A stretch of DNA of 64,000 nucleotides from Bacteroidota bacterium (lineage in GTDB: Bacteria > Bacteroidota > Bacteroidia > Bacteroidales > UBA10428): positions 62,001 through 126,000 of the forward strand of contig JAEZZA010000012.1 in the NCBI GenBank assembly GCA_023442525.1, read 5' to 3'. The position numbers and the translations under genes were made by a program. The notes beneath the pieces were generated by a model. The model did no database searches, had not been told where the DNA came from, and saw only the letters and a list, made by a program, of their open reading frames with translations. Each line of letters begins with the position of its first letter. The first letter of the stretch is position 1. Shown here piece by piece: positions 27,627-37,547 of the stretch.

Positions 27627-28591
27627 TGGAGCGGATAGTAAAGTATATACTGGTCATTCTGTTGTCCCTGGGAGCCATTAAGGCGGAGGGTCAATCTGCG
27701 CCTGCTGTTGATGAAAATATTCCGTATCTGGTCACATTCGGAGGTAAATCAAACACTTCGTGGGGGGATGACGATTTCTGCCAGATATTCTTTTTTGTAA
27801 TTCCGCTTTCCTATAAAGGACCAGTATATCTGAGAATCTATGATCCCGATACAGGCCTGGATCATGATGAATTGAAAGGCACGGCAAATACAGTAGTCCA
27901 CTACTCGGTGTATGGTGGAAATGGATGTTGGTCAGACAGTGCAGCCCAAAGTATTCATCCAACCGGGAACTATCGCAGTGGTATCCCTTTGGTTTCAAAG
28001 AGATTCGGGAATGAACCGGAGTATAATAAAAAGTGGTATACCATGGGCCCGTTCAACCCTTCCGAAGGGGAGTTTGCTGAAAAACTGGGTGGCCGCGCAT
28101 TTAAGATTATTGCCCAGGGTGTGACCGGTGATGACGGAAACATTTATAAGTATTTTCTGAGTACCAGTCCTCATGAGAACATTCCTGTAGAAGGAGGGAA
28201 CCTGTTTACCTATAAATATCATTTCAGGCTGCCCGACGATCAGAAACAGGTATGCCAGATATATCCCTACATTGACGATGAAACCATTTCTATTGAAATA
28301 TCAAATTTTGACTGGGATAACGATGGTACGATCCGGATATATTCTGTTGCCAGGAATGGAATTCAATGCCGGGTATCAGGTGAAGATCAATGGGTGGTGG
28401 AAAAATTTCCGATTCTCAAAGAAGAAAAGAACTCGAGCATTGAGATTCAATTTGTGAAAAATCAAAAAGCGCAAATTAAAAACAACAATGTAGTGATTGC
28501 CATAAGAAACCAATACGGTATTAGTCTTCCGTTCTATGTGGTTCCAATCGGCGGTGTTCCGGTATACTCACCCAAAATCAGGATGAAATAA
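27626..28591 (+). CDS. secreted protein of unknown function in the T9SS operon
   Basis: 321 residues, not recognised. A signal peptide (MERIVKYILVILLSLGAIKA, cleavage near EGQ) leads to a beta-rich mature protein with PVYLRIYDPDTGLDHDE near 75 and GNIYKYFLSTSPHEN near 175, and no catalytic motif. Its central part resembles a jelly-roll or C2-like adhesion fold by pattern only. The start codon overlaps the previous stop (TAATG) and the next gene follows after two bases, so it is an integral part of the five-gene operon and probably acts with the secreted Ig-repeat protein or its receptor. Confidence 0.75.
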   Translation: MERIVKYILVILLSLGAIKAEGQSAPAVDENIPYLVTFGGKSNTSWGDDDFCQIFFFVIPLSYKGPVYLRIYDPDTGLDHDELKGTANTVVHYSVYGGNGCWSDSAAQSIHPTGNYRSGIPLVSKRFGNEPEYNKKWYTMGPFNPSEGEFAEKLGGRAFKIIAQGVTGDDGNIYKYFLSTSPHENIPVEGGNLFTYKYHFRLPDDQKQVCQIYPYIDDETISIEISNFDWDNDGTIRIYSVARNGIQCRVSGEDQWVVEKFPILKEEKNSSIEIQFVKNQKAQIKNNNVVIAIRNQYGISLPFYVVPIGGVPVYSPKIRMK

Positions 28592-28593
28592 TT

Positions 28594-31500
28594 ATGTTTC
28601 CGAAGTGCCCTAATAACCTGATCCGGTATCTTCTTCTTATTATATTCATTTTCATTGATGAAAGTGCATTTCCACAGGAATATTCTTTTGTCAGTTTCAA
28701 TGAGAATCCTGTTATTGGTAACACTTTTATATATTCTCTTACTAAAGACAGCCTCGGGTATTTATGGATTGGCACAGCAGACGGGCTGATAGGCTTTAAC
28801 GGAAAATCGTTTCGGAAATATACCACAGCCGATTCACTATCGGATGATTTCGTATCATGTAGTACCCATGATGGTGATAATATCTGGCTCGGACATACGG
28901 ACGGGTCGCTTACCTTTGGGAATAGAGGCCGGTTTAAGAAATTGCCGGTAAAAATTGATAACGCCGGACCGGTAACCGGCTTTGCCAGGGATCCCGAAGG
29001 ACAAATATGGATGACTCTGTTGAACGGTGGACTGGTCCGACTTGACAGGAGTCCTGCTATTACTGCTGTTAAGCGCATTGATGGAATTGAATCATTACTG
29101 GATATAATTTTCATAAAATCAGACATAATTCTTACCGCAACCAGTACCGGTCTGTACTTATGCAAATTAACCGATTCAGTGCAATTACAGATAACTGAAA
29201 AAATTATTAAAAACGAAGTGATTCTGTGTGTTATAAGTAATTATAAAGGCGATGGATATTATGCCACATCAAAAAACTGCGTTTATGAACTGGACCATAA
29301 ATTCAGGGTAGTCGATACAATCAACCATATTCCCGGAATTCAGGCAATAGCTACAGACCGGTTTAATACACTGTGGATAGCTACTTATGGCAAAGGACTG
29401 ATCAATTATAACCCTGAAAACAACAGAATGGTTTCATTTGTCGAACCTGCAGGAGAAAATATAAAAACTGTTTTTATATGCAATGAGGGTAATGTTTGGG
29501 CAGGAGGTTATGGCACCAGCCTTACGAAGATCTCCAATCAGATTTTTACGTCGTTTGATTATCCCGGGCTTATCTATGGACACCAGGTAAAGGATATCAG
29601 CCATGAAAGCAATTATACATGGATAGCCACGGAAAAGGGCATATTTAATGTAGGCACAGAGGGAACAGTCCGGTATTTTAATAACAGGTTAGGGGATGAG
29701 ATTACTGAGATAGCCTGTGACCAAAACGGCAATACCTGGATAGGTACCCGATCGGATGGTATTTACCGTTTAAATAATACCTATCATCTTCAGAAAATTA
29801 ATATCAGTAGCGGCAGTCTTGAACAATCGATAACTTCACTTGTAATATCCGACCGTTACTTATGGGCCGGGACCAAAAAAGGTTTATGCAGAATTGGCCT
29901 TGACGATCTGCAAGTGAAATGGTATACAATTGCCGATGGTTTGCCACATAATTCGATAAACAGCCTTTTTAAAGATCATGAAGGCCGGATCTGGATAAGC
30001 AGCAGGAGTAACAGTCTGGCATGGCTGGAGAATAACAGGATCAAACGAATATTAATGCCGCTACCTAATCCTGCCATATCTTTCAGTGAAATGGCTGTAG
30101 ATCATGATAAATCCATTTGGGCCGGAACCATTGGAAACGGACTATATAAGCTGGGGGAAGATTCAGTTCTGAATTTAACTGTACAGAACGGGTTGTATTC
30201 CGATTTTTGCCATGATGTCATAATCGATAAACCTGGTAATATATGGGTTGTACATAAAGACGGCCTGAGCAGGATTGATACCAAAACCAATTTTGTGAGA
30301 TCATACAGCAATTTCGGTGATGCCGGTGAAGTTACTTTTATGCCCCATACAGCTTCAGTGGATTCTGAAGGACGGATATGGATCGGAACCGAAAACGGAG
30401 CCATGCTGATCGATCAGTCAAGAGAATTTGAAGGGCTTCCTCCTGTTCCTGAAATATTGTCGGTTGTTATTAATAACGAGCCTTACCCGGCAGATCTGGA
30501 CAGAATTGTATTAAAACCCGGAAAATATACCATCGAAATCGAATACGGAGCTATTTGCCATAAAGAACCCGACGGTGTGACCTATTCCATATTTTTTGAG
30601 GGATATGATCATCAGCCCGAAATGACACGTATAAGCAAAGTTGAATATCAGAATATAACCGAAGGAAGGTTTACTTTTAATCTCAACGCTCTTAACAGCG
30701 ACGGAGTTATATCAGAGCGTCCCGACAGTATTGAGATTTTCATAAGAAAACCATTGCGGAAACACTGGTGGTTCTATTCACTTATAATTTTTGTTGCAGC
30801 CGGAATCATTATCGGGTACATTAAGAGACGCGAATACATTTTCCAACAGGAGCGGAAACTTCTGGAGGAAAAGGTTATGGAACGAACCCGTGAAATCCTG
30901 GAACAGAAAAATGAAATTGAAGAACAACGCGATCTGATCAGGATGAAAAATGCCGAAATCACCTCCAGTATAAGGTATGCACAGGAAATACAGAATGCTT
31001 TGCTGCCACCTGCATCAAAATTAGAGCGGTATTTTCCCGAACATTTTATTTTTTTACGGGCAAAGGATATTGTTAGCGGCGATTTTTACTGGCTTGCCCG
31101 GAAGAACGAGAGGCTGATATTTGCAGTTGCAGATTGCACGGGACACGGTGTTCCGGGTGGGTTTATGAGTATGCTCGGAATAACACTTCTGAACGAGATT
31201 GTGAACGTAGAAGGACTAACTGATTCGGATAAAATTGTGAACCGTTTGCATACCCTTGTGCATAAGTCGCTCAACCGTAGCAGGGCCGACGGACTGGACA
31301 TGGCTTTATGTTCGTACGACTGGACAAACCGGGTGATTCAATATACCGGGGCCATGAATCACCTCATCTATTTTCGTGACGGTTTCCAGCACATGATAAG
31401 AGCCGATCAGTATTCTGTAAATATGACAATTGAAGAAGAAGTTACTTTTTCGAAAAAGGAATTAAAACTTAAAAAAGGTGATATGATCTATCTTTTCTCC

Positions 31501-31692
31501 GACGGATTTATGGACCAGTTTGGCGGTGAAAAAGATAAGAAATTCTCGTCAAAGCGCTTCTATAATCTTTTGCACCAGATACATCAGCTACCGGTAAAAG
31601 AACAGGAACGGGTACTGGACAAAAAGTTGGCCGACTGGCAAAAAGACTGTATTCAAACCGATGATATCACGATTATGGGTATACGGTTTTAA
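28594..31692 (+). CDS. membrane sensor: two-component-type propeller, Y_Y_Y and SpoIIE phosphatase
   Basis: 1032-residue signal transducer. A signal sequence is followed by Reg_prop beta-propeller repeats (about 30-610; repeated LGYLWIGT, GNTWIGTRSDGIYR and GRIWIGTENGAML) and a Y_Y_Y-like domain (about 630-715). A single membrane helix at about 724-748 leads to a coiled coil (755-800) and a PP2C-type SpoIIE domain (810-1032). The metal-binding aspartates are in SGDFYW (Asp830) and ADCTGHGVPGGF (Asp847). This is a periplasmic sensor that dephosphorylates a cytoplasmic protein, probably an anti-sigma antagonist; no kinase or STAS partner is nearby. Being last in the T9SS operon, it may couple surface assembly to gene expression. 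Confidence 0.9.
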   Translation: MFPKCPNNLIRYLLLIIFIFIDESAFPQEYSFVSFNENPVIGNTFIYSLTKDSLGYLWIGTADGLIGFNGKSFRKYTTADSLSDDFVSCSTHDGDNIWLGHTDGSLTFGNRGRFKKLPVKIDNAGPVTGFARDPEGQIWMTLLNGGLVRLDRSPAITAVKRIDGIESLLDIIFIKSDIILTATSTGLYLCKLTDSVQLQITEKIIKNEVILCVISNYKGDGYYATSKNCVYELDHKFRVVDTINHIPGIQAIATDRFNTLWIATYGKGLINYNPENNRMVSFVEPAGENIKTVFICNEGNVWAGGYGTSLTKISNQIFTSFDYPGLIYGHQVKDISHESNYTWIATEKGIFNVGTEGTVRYFNNRLGDEITEIACDQNGNTWIGTRSDGIYRLNNTYHLQKINISSGSLEQSITSLVISDRYLWAGTKKGLCRIGLDDLQVKWYTIADGLPHNSINSLFKDHEGRIWISSRSNSLAWLENNRIKRILMPLPNPAISFSEMAVDHDKSIWAGTIGNGLYKLGEDSVLNLTVQNGLYSDFCHDVIIDKPGNIWVVHKDGLSRIDTKTNFVRSYSNFGDAGEVTFMPHTASVDSEGRIWIGTENGAMLIDQSREFEGLPPVPEILSVVINNEPYPADLDRIVLKPGKYTIEIEYGAICHKEPDGVTYSIFFEGYDHQPEMTRISKVEYQNITEGRFTFNLNALNSDGVISERPDSIEIFIRKPLRKHWWFYSLIIFVAAGIIIGYIKRREYIFQQERKLLEEKVMERTREILEQKNEIEEQRDLIRMKNAEITSSIRYAQEIQNALLPPASKLERYFPEHFIFLRAKDIVSGDFYWLARKNERLIFAVADCTGHGVPGGFMSMLGITLLNEIVNVEGLTDSDKIVNRLHTLVHKSLNRSRADGLDMALCSYDWTNRVIQYTGAMNHLIYFRDGFQHMIRADQYSVNMTIEEEVTFSKKELKLKKGDMIYLFSDGFMDQFGGEKDKKFSSKRFYNLLHQIHQLPVKEQERVLDKKLADWQKDCIQTDDITIMGIRF

Positions 31693-31709
31693 TTCTGTGT
31701 GTCCGCTTA

Positions 31710-34070
31710 CTACATTCCCAATCCCTTGGTTTTACTGTCGCTTTCTACTTCAATTTTGTGACCTATTTTCTTGACACTTTTTCCCTTATTGAATTTGTAC
31801 GAATACATAAACTGTACATACCATGATACATCAAAGCCTATTGTATTTGTAATATCAGCAAATTGAGTTTCAGTTACCATGCGGGAGAGATTTACGTTTT
31901 TTGAGAACGGCAGAAGCCATACGAACCCTACATTATGATTCTTTATTTCTTTCTGCAAACCTAATCCCCAAAACGGCAGAGAATATGTTTCAGTCTGGGC
32001 AGATACATTTACCCCATTATAACTTAAAAACGCAAAGGCCGTTGTTTTCTTGGCTTTATCAAGCTGCTTGAAAGCGTATGAAGTAATGCTGTATGAAAAA
32101 TAGTCAGTAGCGGGAATGCTAAATCCCGGTTCGGCATATTCCGTGAAATGACCTTTAAACACCCGTGCATTTATGTTTATGAACCAAAGCATGGCATTCA
32201 GTCCGCCCCCTAATTCATATCCGTTCAACATATTGAAGGGTTTTGAAAAAGTTGTTGTAGAACTGTCAAGAGGCGAAGTAAAGGACATGTAACGTGTACC
32301 CACTCTGTCGGATAATGCTTCATAATATACATTGGGTGAAAAATAATTACTGCCGAAATTCCAGGTATAGGTTAGTTGAAAACGATCGCGATAATCCGGC
32401 CTTAAATCTGGATTCCCCTGCGATACTTCATAACTCTGTCCAATTCTCCAGTTCGGATTCATGTCGTAAATACCCGGACGGTTAATACGGCGGTTATAGG
32501 TAAGTTTCAGATTGTGAGCGCTCGATATCTTATACTGTAAATTAACCGATGGGAGGAGGGTGGTATAGTCGGGCGAAGTTACCGAATCAGCATTGATATG
32601 GCTGTTCTCAATCCTAAACATAGTTTGGAAACCAAATTTCTTAACATTAATGGTAATACCGGCATATGCAGAATTTCTTAATTCTTTATATTCAAAAAAA
32701 TTTGATCTTGTATCTTCATTGAATATACTATTAAATTCATATTCGAGTTGCTGGTTATAAAACTGATATCCTGCTTCGAGCCGGGTATTCATACCCAGTG
32801 GATGAACGTAGTTGATTTTGGCCGACACATAATCGCGGTCGTTTAGATTATCCTCAAGTGAGGTTACCGAGTTGGTTTCGAAAACCTCATAGGTATTAAT
32901 GAAATCGTTTTCCTGTTTTGAATGGAAATTATAAAAACTAAGCTCTGTGGTTAATTCCTGTACCGGCTTTTTAAATGTTTTCTTATGGAATAGGGAAATG
33001 GTATATTCATTGCTTTTTGTAAAATCCCTTGTTAAAGAGGAAATCTTGTTTTTAAAGATATCATCCTTGTAAAGAAGTGCGTCACTGGTTAGCTCTATAT
33101 CCTGGCGTATCGGTCGGATATTGAGGTTCAGGCTCATATTGTTTTTATCATTGATATAATAATCAAATCCGGTATTTACCGAAGAATAACCCACGTCGAT
33201 CAATCCTTTTCCGTAGGAATTGGATATAGAATCGCTCATCTTATAATTGTACCTGCTTTTGGAAGTAATACTCAAGTCCTGGCCACCGGTGTAGGCTGTT
33301 GCGTAAAAAGTGACCTTTCCAACCGAGTAATCAATACTGGCGGTAGCATTGTAAGTCAGCTTATTAAAAGGCTTGATCTGGAGTCCGAAATTTCCGTTTA
33401 CACCGTATCGTGCTTCTTTCTTTAGAATAATACTGATCACTCCGTCGATATTGCCTTCGTATCGCCCTGAAGGATTGCTGATAACTTCAACGGTCTCAAT
33501 ATCCGATGGCTGTAATTTGGCCAGAAACTCTTTATCACGTTGTCTGCCGTCGACCTCGATGATGAAGTTGGCGCTGCCGTTCAGTGTAACATTATTCTGA
33601 AAGTCGACCTGTACCTGGGGAATTTTTTTGAGCAATTCATACCCGTTTGCGGAAGTTTTGGCAACAAGCGGCGGAATGGAATACGTGGTGCGATCAACCA
33701 GTTCCTTGCCTTTGATTTTCTCACCAACAATGGTTACTTCGCCTACATTGGTTGTTGCCTCGGAGAGGTAAATGTCATCAACAGTGAGATTGGCAGATGA
33801 AACCGTAATGGGTTTTTCCACATTCTCATATCCCATGAAGGTGACTTTAATGAGATATTCACCCGGCTTAACCGATTCAAAAGAGTAACCTCCGTCGGTA
33901 AGAGTAATTATCCCGGCTATAATATTAGAATCGGGTAGCTGTATCAATCCAACTGATGCAAATTGTGCAGGGGTACTGTCGTTTTGCATATAAACTTTGC
34001 CAATCACCTGTTGCGCCTGAGAACATAATGTCACCAATAACAGGAGTGCCGGGATAATTATTTTTTTCAT
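31710..34070 (-). CDS. TonB-dependent-receptor-like outer-membrane beta-barrel protein
   Basis: 786-residue outer-membrane protein with a signal peptide ending near CSQAQ, a CarboxypepD_reg-like domain (about 20-110; TLTDGGYSFESVKPGEYLIKV), a TonB plug (about 130-220; LLKKIPQVQVDF, FIIEVDGRQRD) and an OMP_b-brl_3 barrel. It lacks a SusD partner, so it belongs to the broad barrel family whose substrates are mostly unknown rather than to SusC. The preceding DUF6263 gene ends 25 bases upstream in the same direction. It converges on the SpoIIE gene with only 17 bases between, and no terminator is visible there. Confidence 0.87.
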   Translation of the reverse strand: MKKIIIPALLLLVTLCSQAQQVIGKVYMQNDSTPAQFASVGLIQLPDSNIIAGIITLTDGGYSFESVKPGEYLIKVTFMGYENVEKPITVSSANLTVDDIYLSEATTNVGEVTIVGEKIKGKELVDRTTYSIPPLVAKTSANGYELLKKIPQVQVDFQNNVTLNGSANFIIEVDGRQRDKEFLAKLQPSDIETVEVISNPSGRYEGNIDGVISIILKKEARYGVNGNFGLQIKPFNKLTYNATASIDYSVGKVTFYATAYTGGQDLSITSKSRYNYKMSDSISNSYGKGLIDVGYSSVNTGFDYYINDKNNMSLNLNIRPIRQDIELTSDALLYKDDIFKNKISSLTRDFTKSNEYTISLFHKKTFKKPVQELTTELSFYNFHSKQENDFINTYEVFETNSVTSLEDNLNDRDYVSAKINYVHPLGMNTRLEAGYQFYNQQLEYEFNSIFNEDTRSNFFEYKELRNSAYAGITINVKKFGFQTMFRIENSHINADSVTSPDYTTLLPSVNLQYKISSAHNLKLTYNRRINRPGIYDMNPNWRIGQSYEVSQGNPDLRPDYRDRFQLTYTWNFGSNYFSPNVYYEALSDRVGTRYMSFTSPLDSSTTTFSKPFNMLNGYELGGGLNAMLWFININARVFKGHFTEYAEPGFSIPATDYFSYSITSYAFKQLDKAKKTTAFAFLSYNGVNVSAQTETYSLPFWGLGLQKEIKNHNVGFVWLLPFSKNVNLSRMVTETQFADITNTIGFDVSWYVQFMYSYKFNKGKSVKKIGHKIEVESDSKTKGLGM

Positions 34071-34095
34071 CGGATATGTCAGGGTTAATATTTAT

Positions 34096-35028
34096 TTATA
34101 AAGATGATACTGTGGTTTCACTATCAATGATCATGGGAATAGTCATATTCATTCCCTGTACGCTCAGGCTGAGGTCGCCCGTAATATGCATTTTGGATGC
34201 AGAGGTTTTGGGCCATCCCGTTTTTGTATCAATTGTCATATTTCCTTTGCCCAGTCCGGAGAGATTATCGTACGTGATGTTTGCACCGCCATAATTCATA
34301 GGTTTGGCATCCAGCGCTGGTTTGATTGAGTTTTCCGACTCTATTTGGGCATCATTGGCTGCTAATTTGCTGAGCTTATAATCTGATTTGATTTCAAGTT
34401 CCATTCCGCCGGAATTAACAGGAATCATATGCTGCCATTTGTCTCCTGCCTTTACTTCTTTATTCGGCACATTGTAGGTAAAACTTTCAACCATAAGATT
34501 CAGAGCATCTTTGCTTGCAGTATTAACTGCCTGCTCTTTCAATGCCTGGGCAGCTAAACCTTTGATCTGGGCTGTGTCTTTTAAAACAATCCCGGAAATC
34601 ATGTTATAGTTAACAATTTCCCTCACCTTTCCGCTGAAATCCAATTTTACGAATAACGGATTCTTACTGATACGGTTCATAACAGCCGACAGTACTTCCG
34701 AAGCATCGTCAGATGCCATGTTCCCTTCTTTTGATGAACTAACCAGGATATTTCGTCCCATTGCATTACTCTTGCTGATAATACTGTCAAAGCGTACCTC
34801 AGCAACCAGAAATTCCGGAGTAATTTCAAGAGCTTTAATTGACACATAGGTTGTACTGTTTGTAGTCGTATTCTGTGTCATGCCGTTTACCGTTTGTGAT
34901 ACGCTCTGCTCGACCACCGATTTAAACTTATATACCTTGTTTTTTTCAGGATTAAGTTTTAATAATGTTTGCGCCTGAGCATTAATTACAACCGTAAATG
35001 CCATGATGGCGAGAATTATTTTTTTCAT
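34096..35028 (-). CDS. DUF6263 family secreted protein
   Basis: 310 residues with a signal peptide (cleavage near INAQAQ) and the DUF6263 pattern: YKFKSVVEQSVSQTVNGMTQ, an aspartate-rich middle, and a C-terminal GWPKTSASKMHITGDLSLS. Function is unknown. It is transcribed from a consensus-fitting promoter at 35057-35087 and precedes a TonB-like barrel by 25 bases, so the two probably form an envelope operon. Confidence 0.83.
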   Translation of the reverse strand: MKKIILAIMAFTVVINAQAQTLLKLNPEKNKVYKFKSVVEQSVSQTVNGMTQNTTTNSTTYVSIKALEITPEFLVAEVRFDSIISKSNAMGRNILVSSSKEGNMASDDASEVLSAVMNRISKNPLFVKLDFSGKVREIVNYNMISGIVLKDTAQIKGLAAQALKEQAVNTASKDALNLMVESFTYNVPNKEVKAGDKWQHMIPVNSGGMELEIKSDYKLSKLAANDAQIESENSIKPALDAKPMNYGGANITYDNLSGLGKGNMTIDTKTGWPKTSASKMHITGDLSLSVQGMNMTIPMIIDSETTVSSL

Positions 35029-35056
35029 TTTACCGAGGTTTAGGTTATTATGAGGG

Positions 35057-35087
35057 CAAAAATACGCCTGATTTTACGCTGTACAAA
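35057..35087 (-). promoter_or_regulatory. Bacteroidetes consensus promoter for the DUF6263-barrel operon
   Basis: Reading leftward: TTTG (35087-35084), 19 bases, then TATTTTTG (35064-35057), an exact match to TTTG-N19-TAnnTTTG. The predicted start of transcription near 35050 leaves about 22 bases to the ATG at 35028. Confidence 0.78.
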
Positions 35088-35090
35088 GTT

Positions 35091-35124
35091 TTTTCGGTAA
35101 GCGGTCAGTTTTGACCGCCGAAAA
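35091..35124 (-). terminator. hairpin after GH20, possible terminator or operator
   Basis: GCGGTCA (35101-35107) and TGACCGC (35112-35118) form a perfect inverted repeat with outer TTTTCG/CGAAAA pairing across a four-base bulge. It lies 38 bases after the GH20 stop, so termination is plausible, but no strong T run follows on that strand. It ends four bases upstream of the DUF6263 promoter, so an operator role is also possible. Confidence 0.4.
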
Positions 35125-35161
35125 GCACAGCAGGTACGATTACCGGTAAAGCAGGTAAATG

Positions 35162-37357
35162 TCAGGAAACTTTAAGATATAATACTGCTGCGGAGGTGAT
35201 TACCATGGTCTTAATCCTGTGGAGAGCCCTGTAAATTCCCGGCTTCTGGTAGTTCGCGATTTCTGTTTTAACCTGGATCAGAAGATTATTTAAAGCGACA
35301 GTGCTTCTTTCATAACCGCCTTTTTTATTCCGTGCCATCCACAGCCGGTGATTTTCACGGAGATAATTATCGAGATGAGATTCTATGGATTTCAATTGAA
35401 TAACGCAGTTTTCGGCCGACATTTGTGGTCGCTTTGCTATAAAATACTGTAATTCTGCACTGGTGCGGAGTAGCCGGATGGCATTCTGAAATTCGTCACG
35501 AATTATCTCCCCGTCAGGTGTTGTAAGCATTACATTATTCAGCAGTTCTTGTTTTTCGTTCAGAAATTCAAATAATCCGTCAAAATCGAAAGGTTGTTGC
35601 ATTGACTTTTGCTCCATGTAGACTTCCAGCATCTCAGGTGCAAAATCACTCATCATTTCCGATAAGCCCTTTCCTACCTTTTCATAAAGTGCCTGGTACA
35701 TTACCCTGTCGTTCAGACCAAACTGCAAAGCAAGCATGCTGGTAGTCATGTTGGGAATGGCAATTTCTTCAAACTGCATGTATCTGCCCAGATCAAGTGC
35801 CAGTTGTCCCATTATATGCCTGGAATCCCTGAATACATATTTACTGAGAAACATGGTTAATGGTAGCTTTTTAATGCTCCTGCTGTTCCAGCTCAGAGCT
35901 CCGCCAGTAACATAACCTGCATAACTTACAGGTAAATATTGCCAGTGTCCCATGTCGCCCCAGTCGGTTAGAAGCAAGCCTTCAGCATCGTACTTAACCG
36001 CGTTTGATGCGGCTGAGGCTATATTCCCGAGCATGTTGTTGGTCCGGCCCGTTATGCTGGTCCAGGAGCTTGTGCCAGGGCAGAGCATAAACTGCACGTC
36101 CGACTTTGCCATGATCTTGCAGTTTTTCTCAAACGGATAACCCGACTCATAGCCCCAGTCGAGCAATGTTATATCCCCCGGAAGTTTCTTAATGCTTTCG
36201 GGATGTCGCAAAATGATGTCGCCCCACATAAGCATTTTCCTGTTACGCTGCTTCAGCAGATCGTGAACTTTTAACGTGTAGTCCAGATATACATTGACAA
36301 GACCTTCTTCTTTTACAAGCTTCTTACTTTTACCCTTTCCGAGTTCAAACGGTTCATCGAGGTTGGCATTGAAGGAAACCGAACTGAAGGCAGGAAGCAT
36401 ATCATCCATCATTCTTTCAACCAGGTTGATGCTACGGGGATCCGACGGATCAAGAGTAGTCTTCATATCCAGAATTCCAAAGAGCTTATAACCATCAGGG
36501 CATTCGGCAAGACCGGAATATTCTTCTGTTGCCAGCCAGGCCGCCATGTGTCCCAGTGAATTCTGATTCGGCACCATATCGATAAAATGCGTTCGGCAGA
36601 AATAATCAAGCTTACGAATGTCCTCCTCAGTAACCGGAGTTTCAGTGGCTTCCCAGAGATGCCGGAACGATTGATATCCGTAGGAAAAACCTTCAACATA
36701 CAATTGAAAATGATTGTATTTAAGATCGGCCGCCAACTGAGCTATCTGTAATAATGTCTCTGTTGAGGGCACTTTGTCGCGACTTATATCGATCATAATC
36801 CCTCTTACCGGTAAATCGGGATAGTCTTCAATCATTACGCACGGTAACCGGCCGTTATGATTTTGTTTAAGAACTTTTAATGAGATGAAGGCATAATAAA
36901 GCCCTTTTTTATCGGAAAATTCGATTTCAATGCGCCGTGGGAGAATTTCCATGCGGTATCCCTCCGAAGGCAGATCATTCACATAACTGATTACAATATC
37001 TCCCTGTTTCTCAGTACCGGTGATATTCAACCCCGGGAATATCTCAAGCTGGTTGTCTATATATTCTTTCAGGGAATCATGAGCACTGTAATATGGTTTC
37101 TCAGGCATCTGATAATAACCGTCCATCATCATCACCTTCTGCGGTACCGGTATCAGTTCCAGGGGCAACCGGGCTGTAATATCCGTTGTATCGCTATGAA
37201 TAACCCGTGTATGATTGTTCTTAAGTAATTTACCTGTGTTTCTTTCCAGCCGGCGGTTTTCAGTGGCGTAAAATATTAAAAGCCCTGCCATGATTAATGC
37301 AATGAAGAATATAATTGTCAGCAGGATTTTCCGGAAAATTCTCAGTAACCTCTTCAT
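35162..37357 (-). CDS. divergent GH20 beta-N-acetylhexosaminidase-like enzyme, membrane-anchored
   Basis: 731-residue protein with an N-terminal membrane helix (about 12-32) lacking a clear cleavage site, so likely a signal anchor. An alpha/beta GH20b-like domain (about 65-165; LELIPVPQKV, KGLYYAFISLKVL) is followed by a TIM barrel starting PVRGIMIDISRDKVPS. The conserved catalytic Asp-Glu pair is Asp334-Glu335 in NANLDEPFEL, instead of the usual HxGGDE. The remaining barrel has MLMWGDI, LDWGYESGYPF and LLLTDWGDMGHW, and a helical C terminus of about 200 residues. Such divergent GH20s can act on galacto- or gluco-configured N-acetylhexosaminides. It is divergent from GH43. Confidence 0.78.
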   Translation of the reverse strand: MKRLLRIFRKILLTIIFFIALIMAGLLIFYATENRRLERNTGKLLKNNHTRVIHSDTTDITARLPLELIPVPQKVMMMDGYYQMPEKPYYSAHDSLKEYIDNQLEIFPGLNITGTEKQGDIVISYVNDLPSEGYRMEILPRRIEIEFSDKKGLYYAFISLKVLKQNHNGRLPCVMIEDYPDLPVRGIMIDISRDKVPSTETLLQIAQLAADLKYNHFQLYVEGFSYGYQSFRHLWEATETPVTEEDIRKLDYFCRTHFIDMVPNQNSLGHMAAWLATEEYSGLAECPDGYKLFGILDMKTTLDPSDPRSINLVERMMDDMLPAFSSVSFNANLDEPFELGKGKSKKLVKEEGLVNVYLDYTLKVHDLLKQRNRKMLMWGDIILRHPESIKKLPGDITLLDWGYESGYPFEKNCKIMAKSDVQFMLCPGTSSWTSITGRTNNMLGNIASAASNAVKYDAEGLLLTDWGDMGHWQYLPVSYAGYVTGGALSWNSRSIKKLPLTMFLSKYVFRDSRHIMGQLALDLGRYMQFEEIAIPNMTTSMLALQFGLNDRVMYQALYEKVGKGLSEMMSDFAPEMLEVYMEQKSMQQPFDFDGLFEFLNEKQELLNNVMLTTPDGEIIRDEFQNAIRLLRTSAELQYFIAKRPQMSAENCVIQLKSIESHLDNYLRENHRLWMARNKKGGYERSTVALNNLLIQVKTEIANYQKPGIYRALHRIKTMVITSAAVLYLKVS

Positions 37358-37547
37358 AGGGGTTTCAATTAGTCGAATTTGGTTATTATACGATTCAGGC
37401 CATTAAAAGTAATAAAAGCAGATGTAATTAACATTTATGCTTAACGGAAACCTTTAAAGCAGCCCGTGCGCTGACTGGTGAAAGTGCCGGAATTGTAAAA
37501 AAATCTTTACTTTCACTTCGAATTATATTATTCCAAATTACTGCCCG

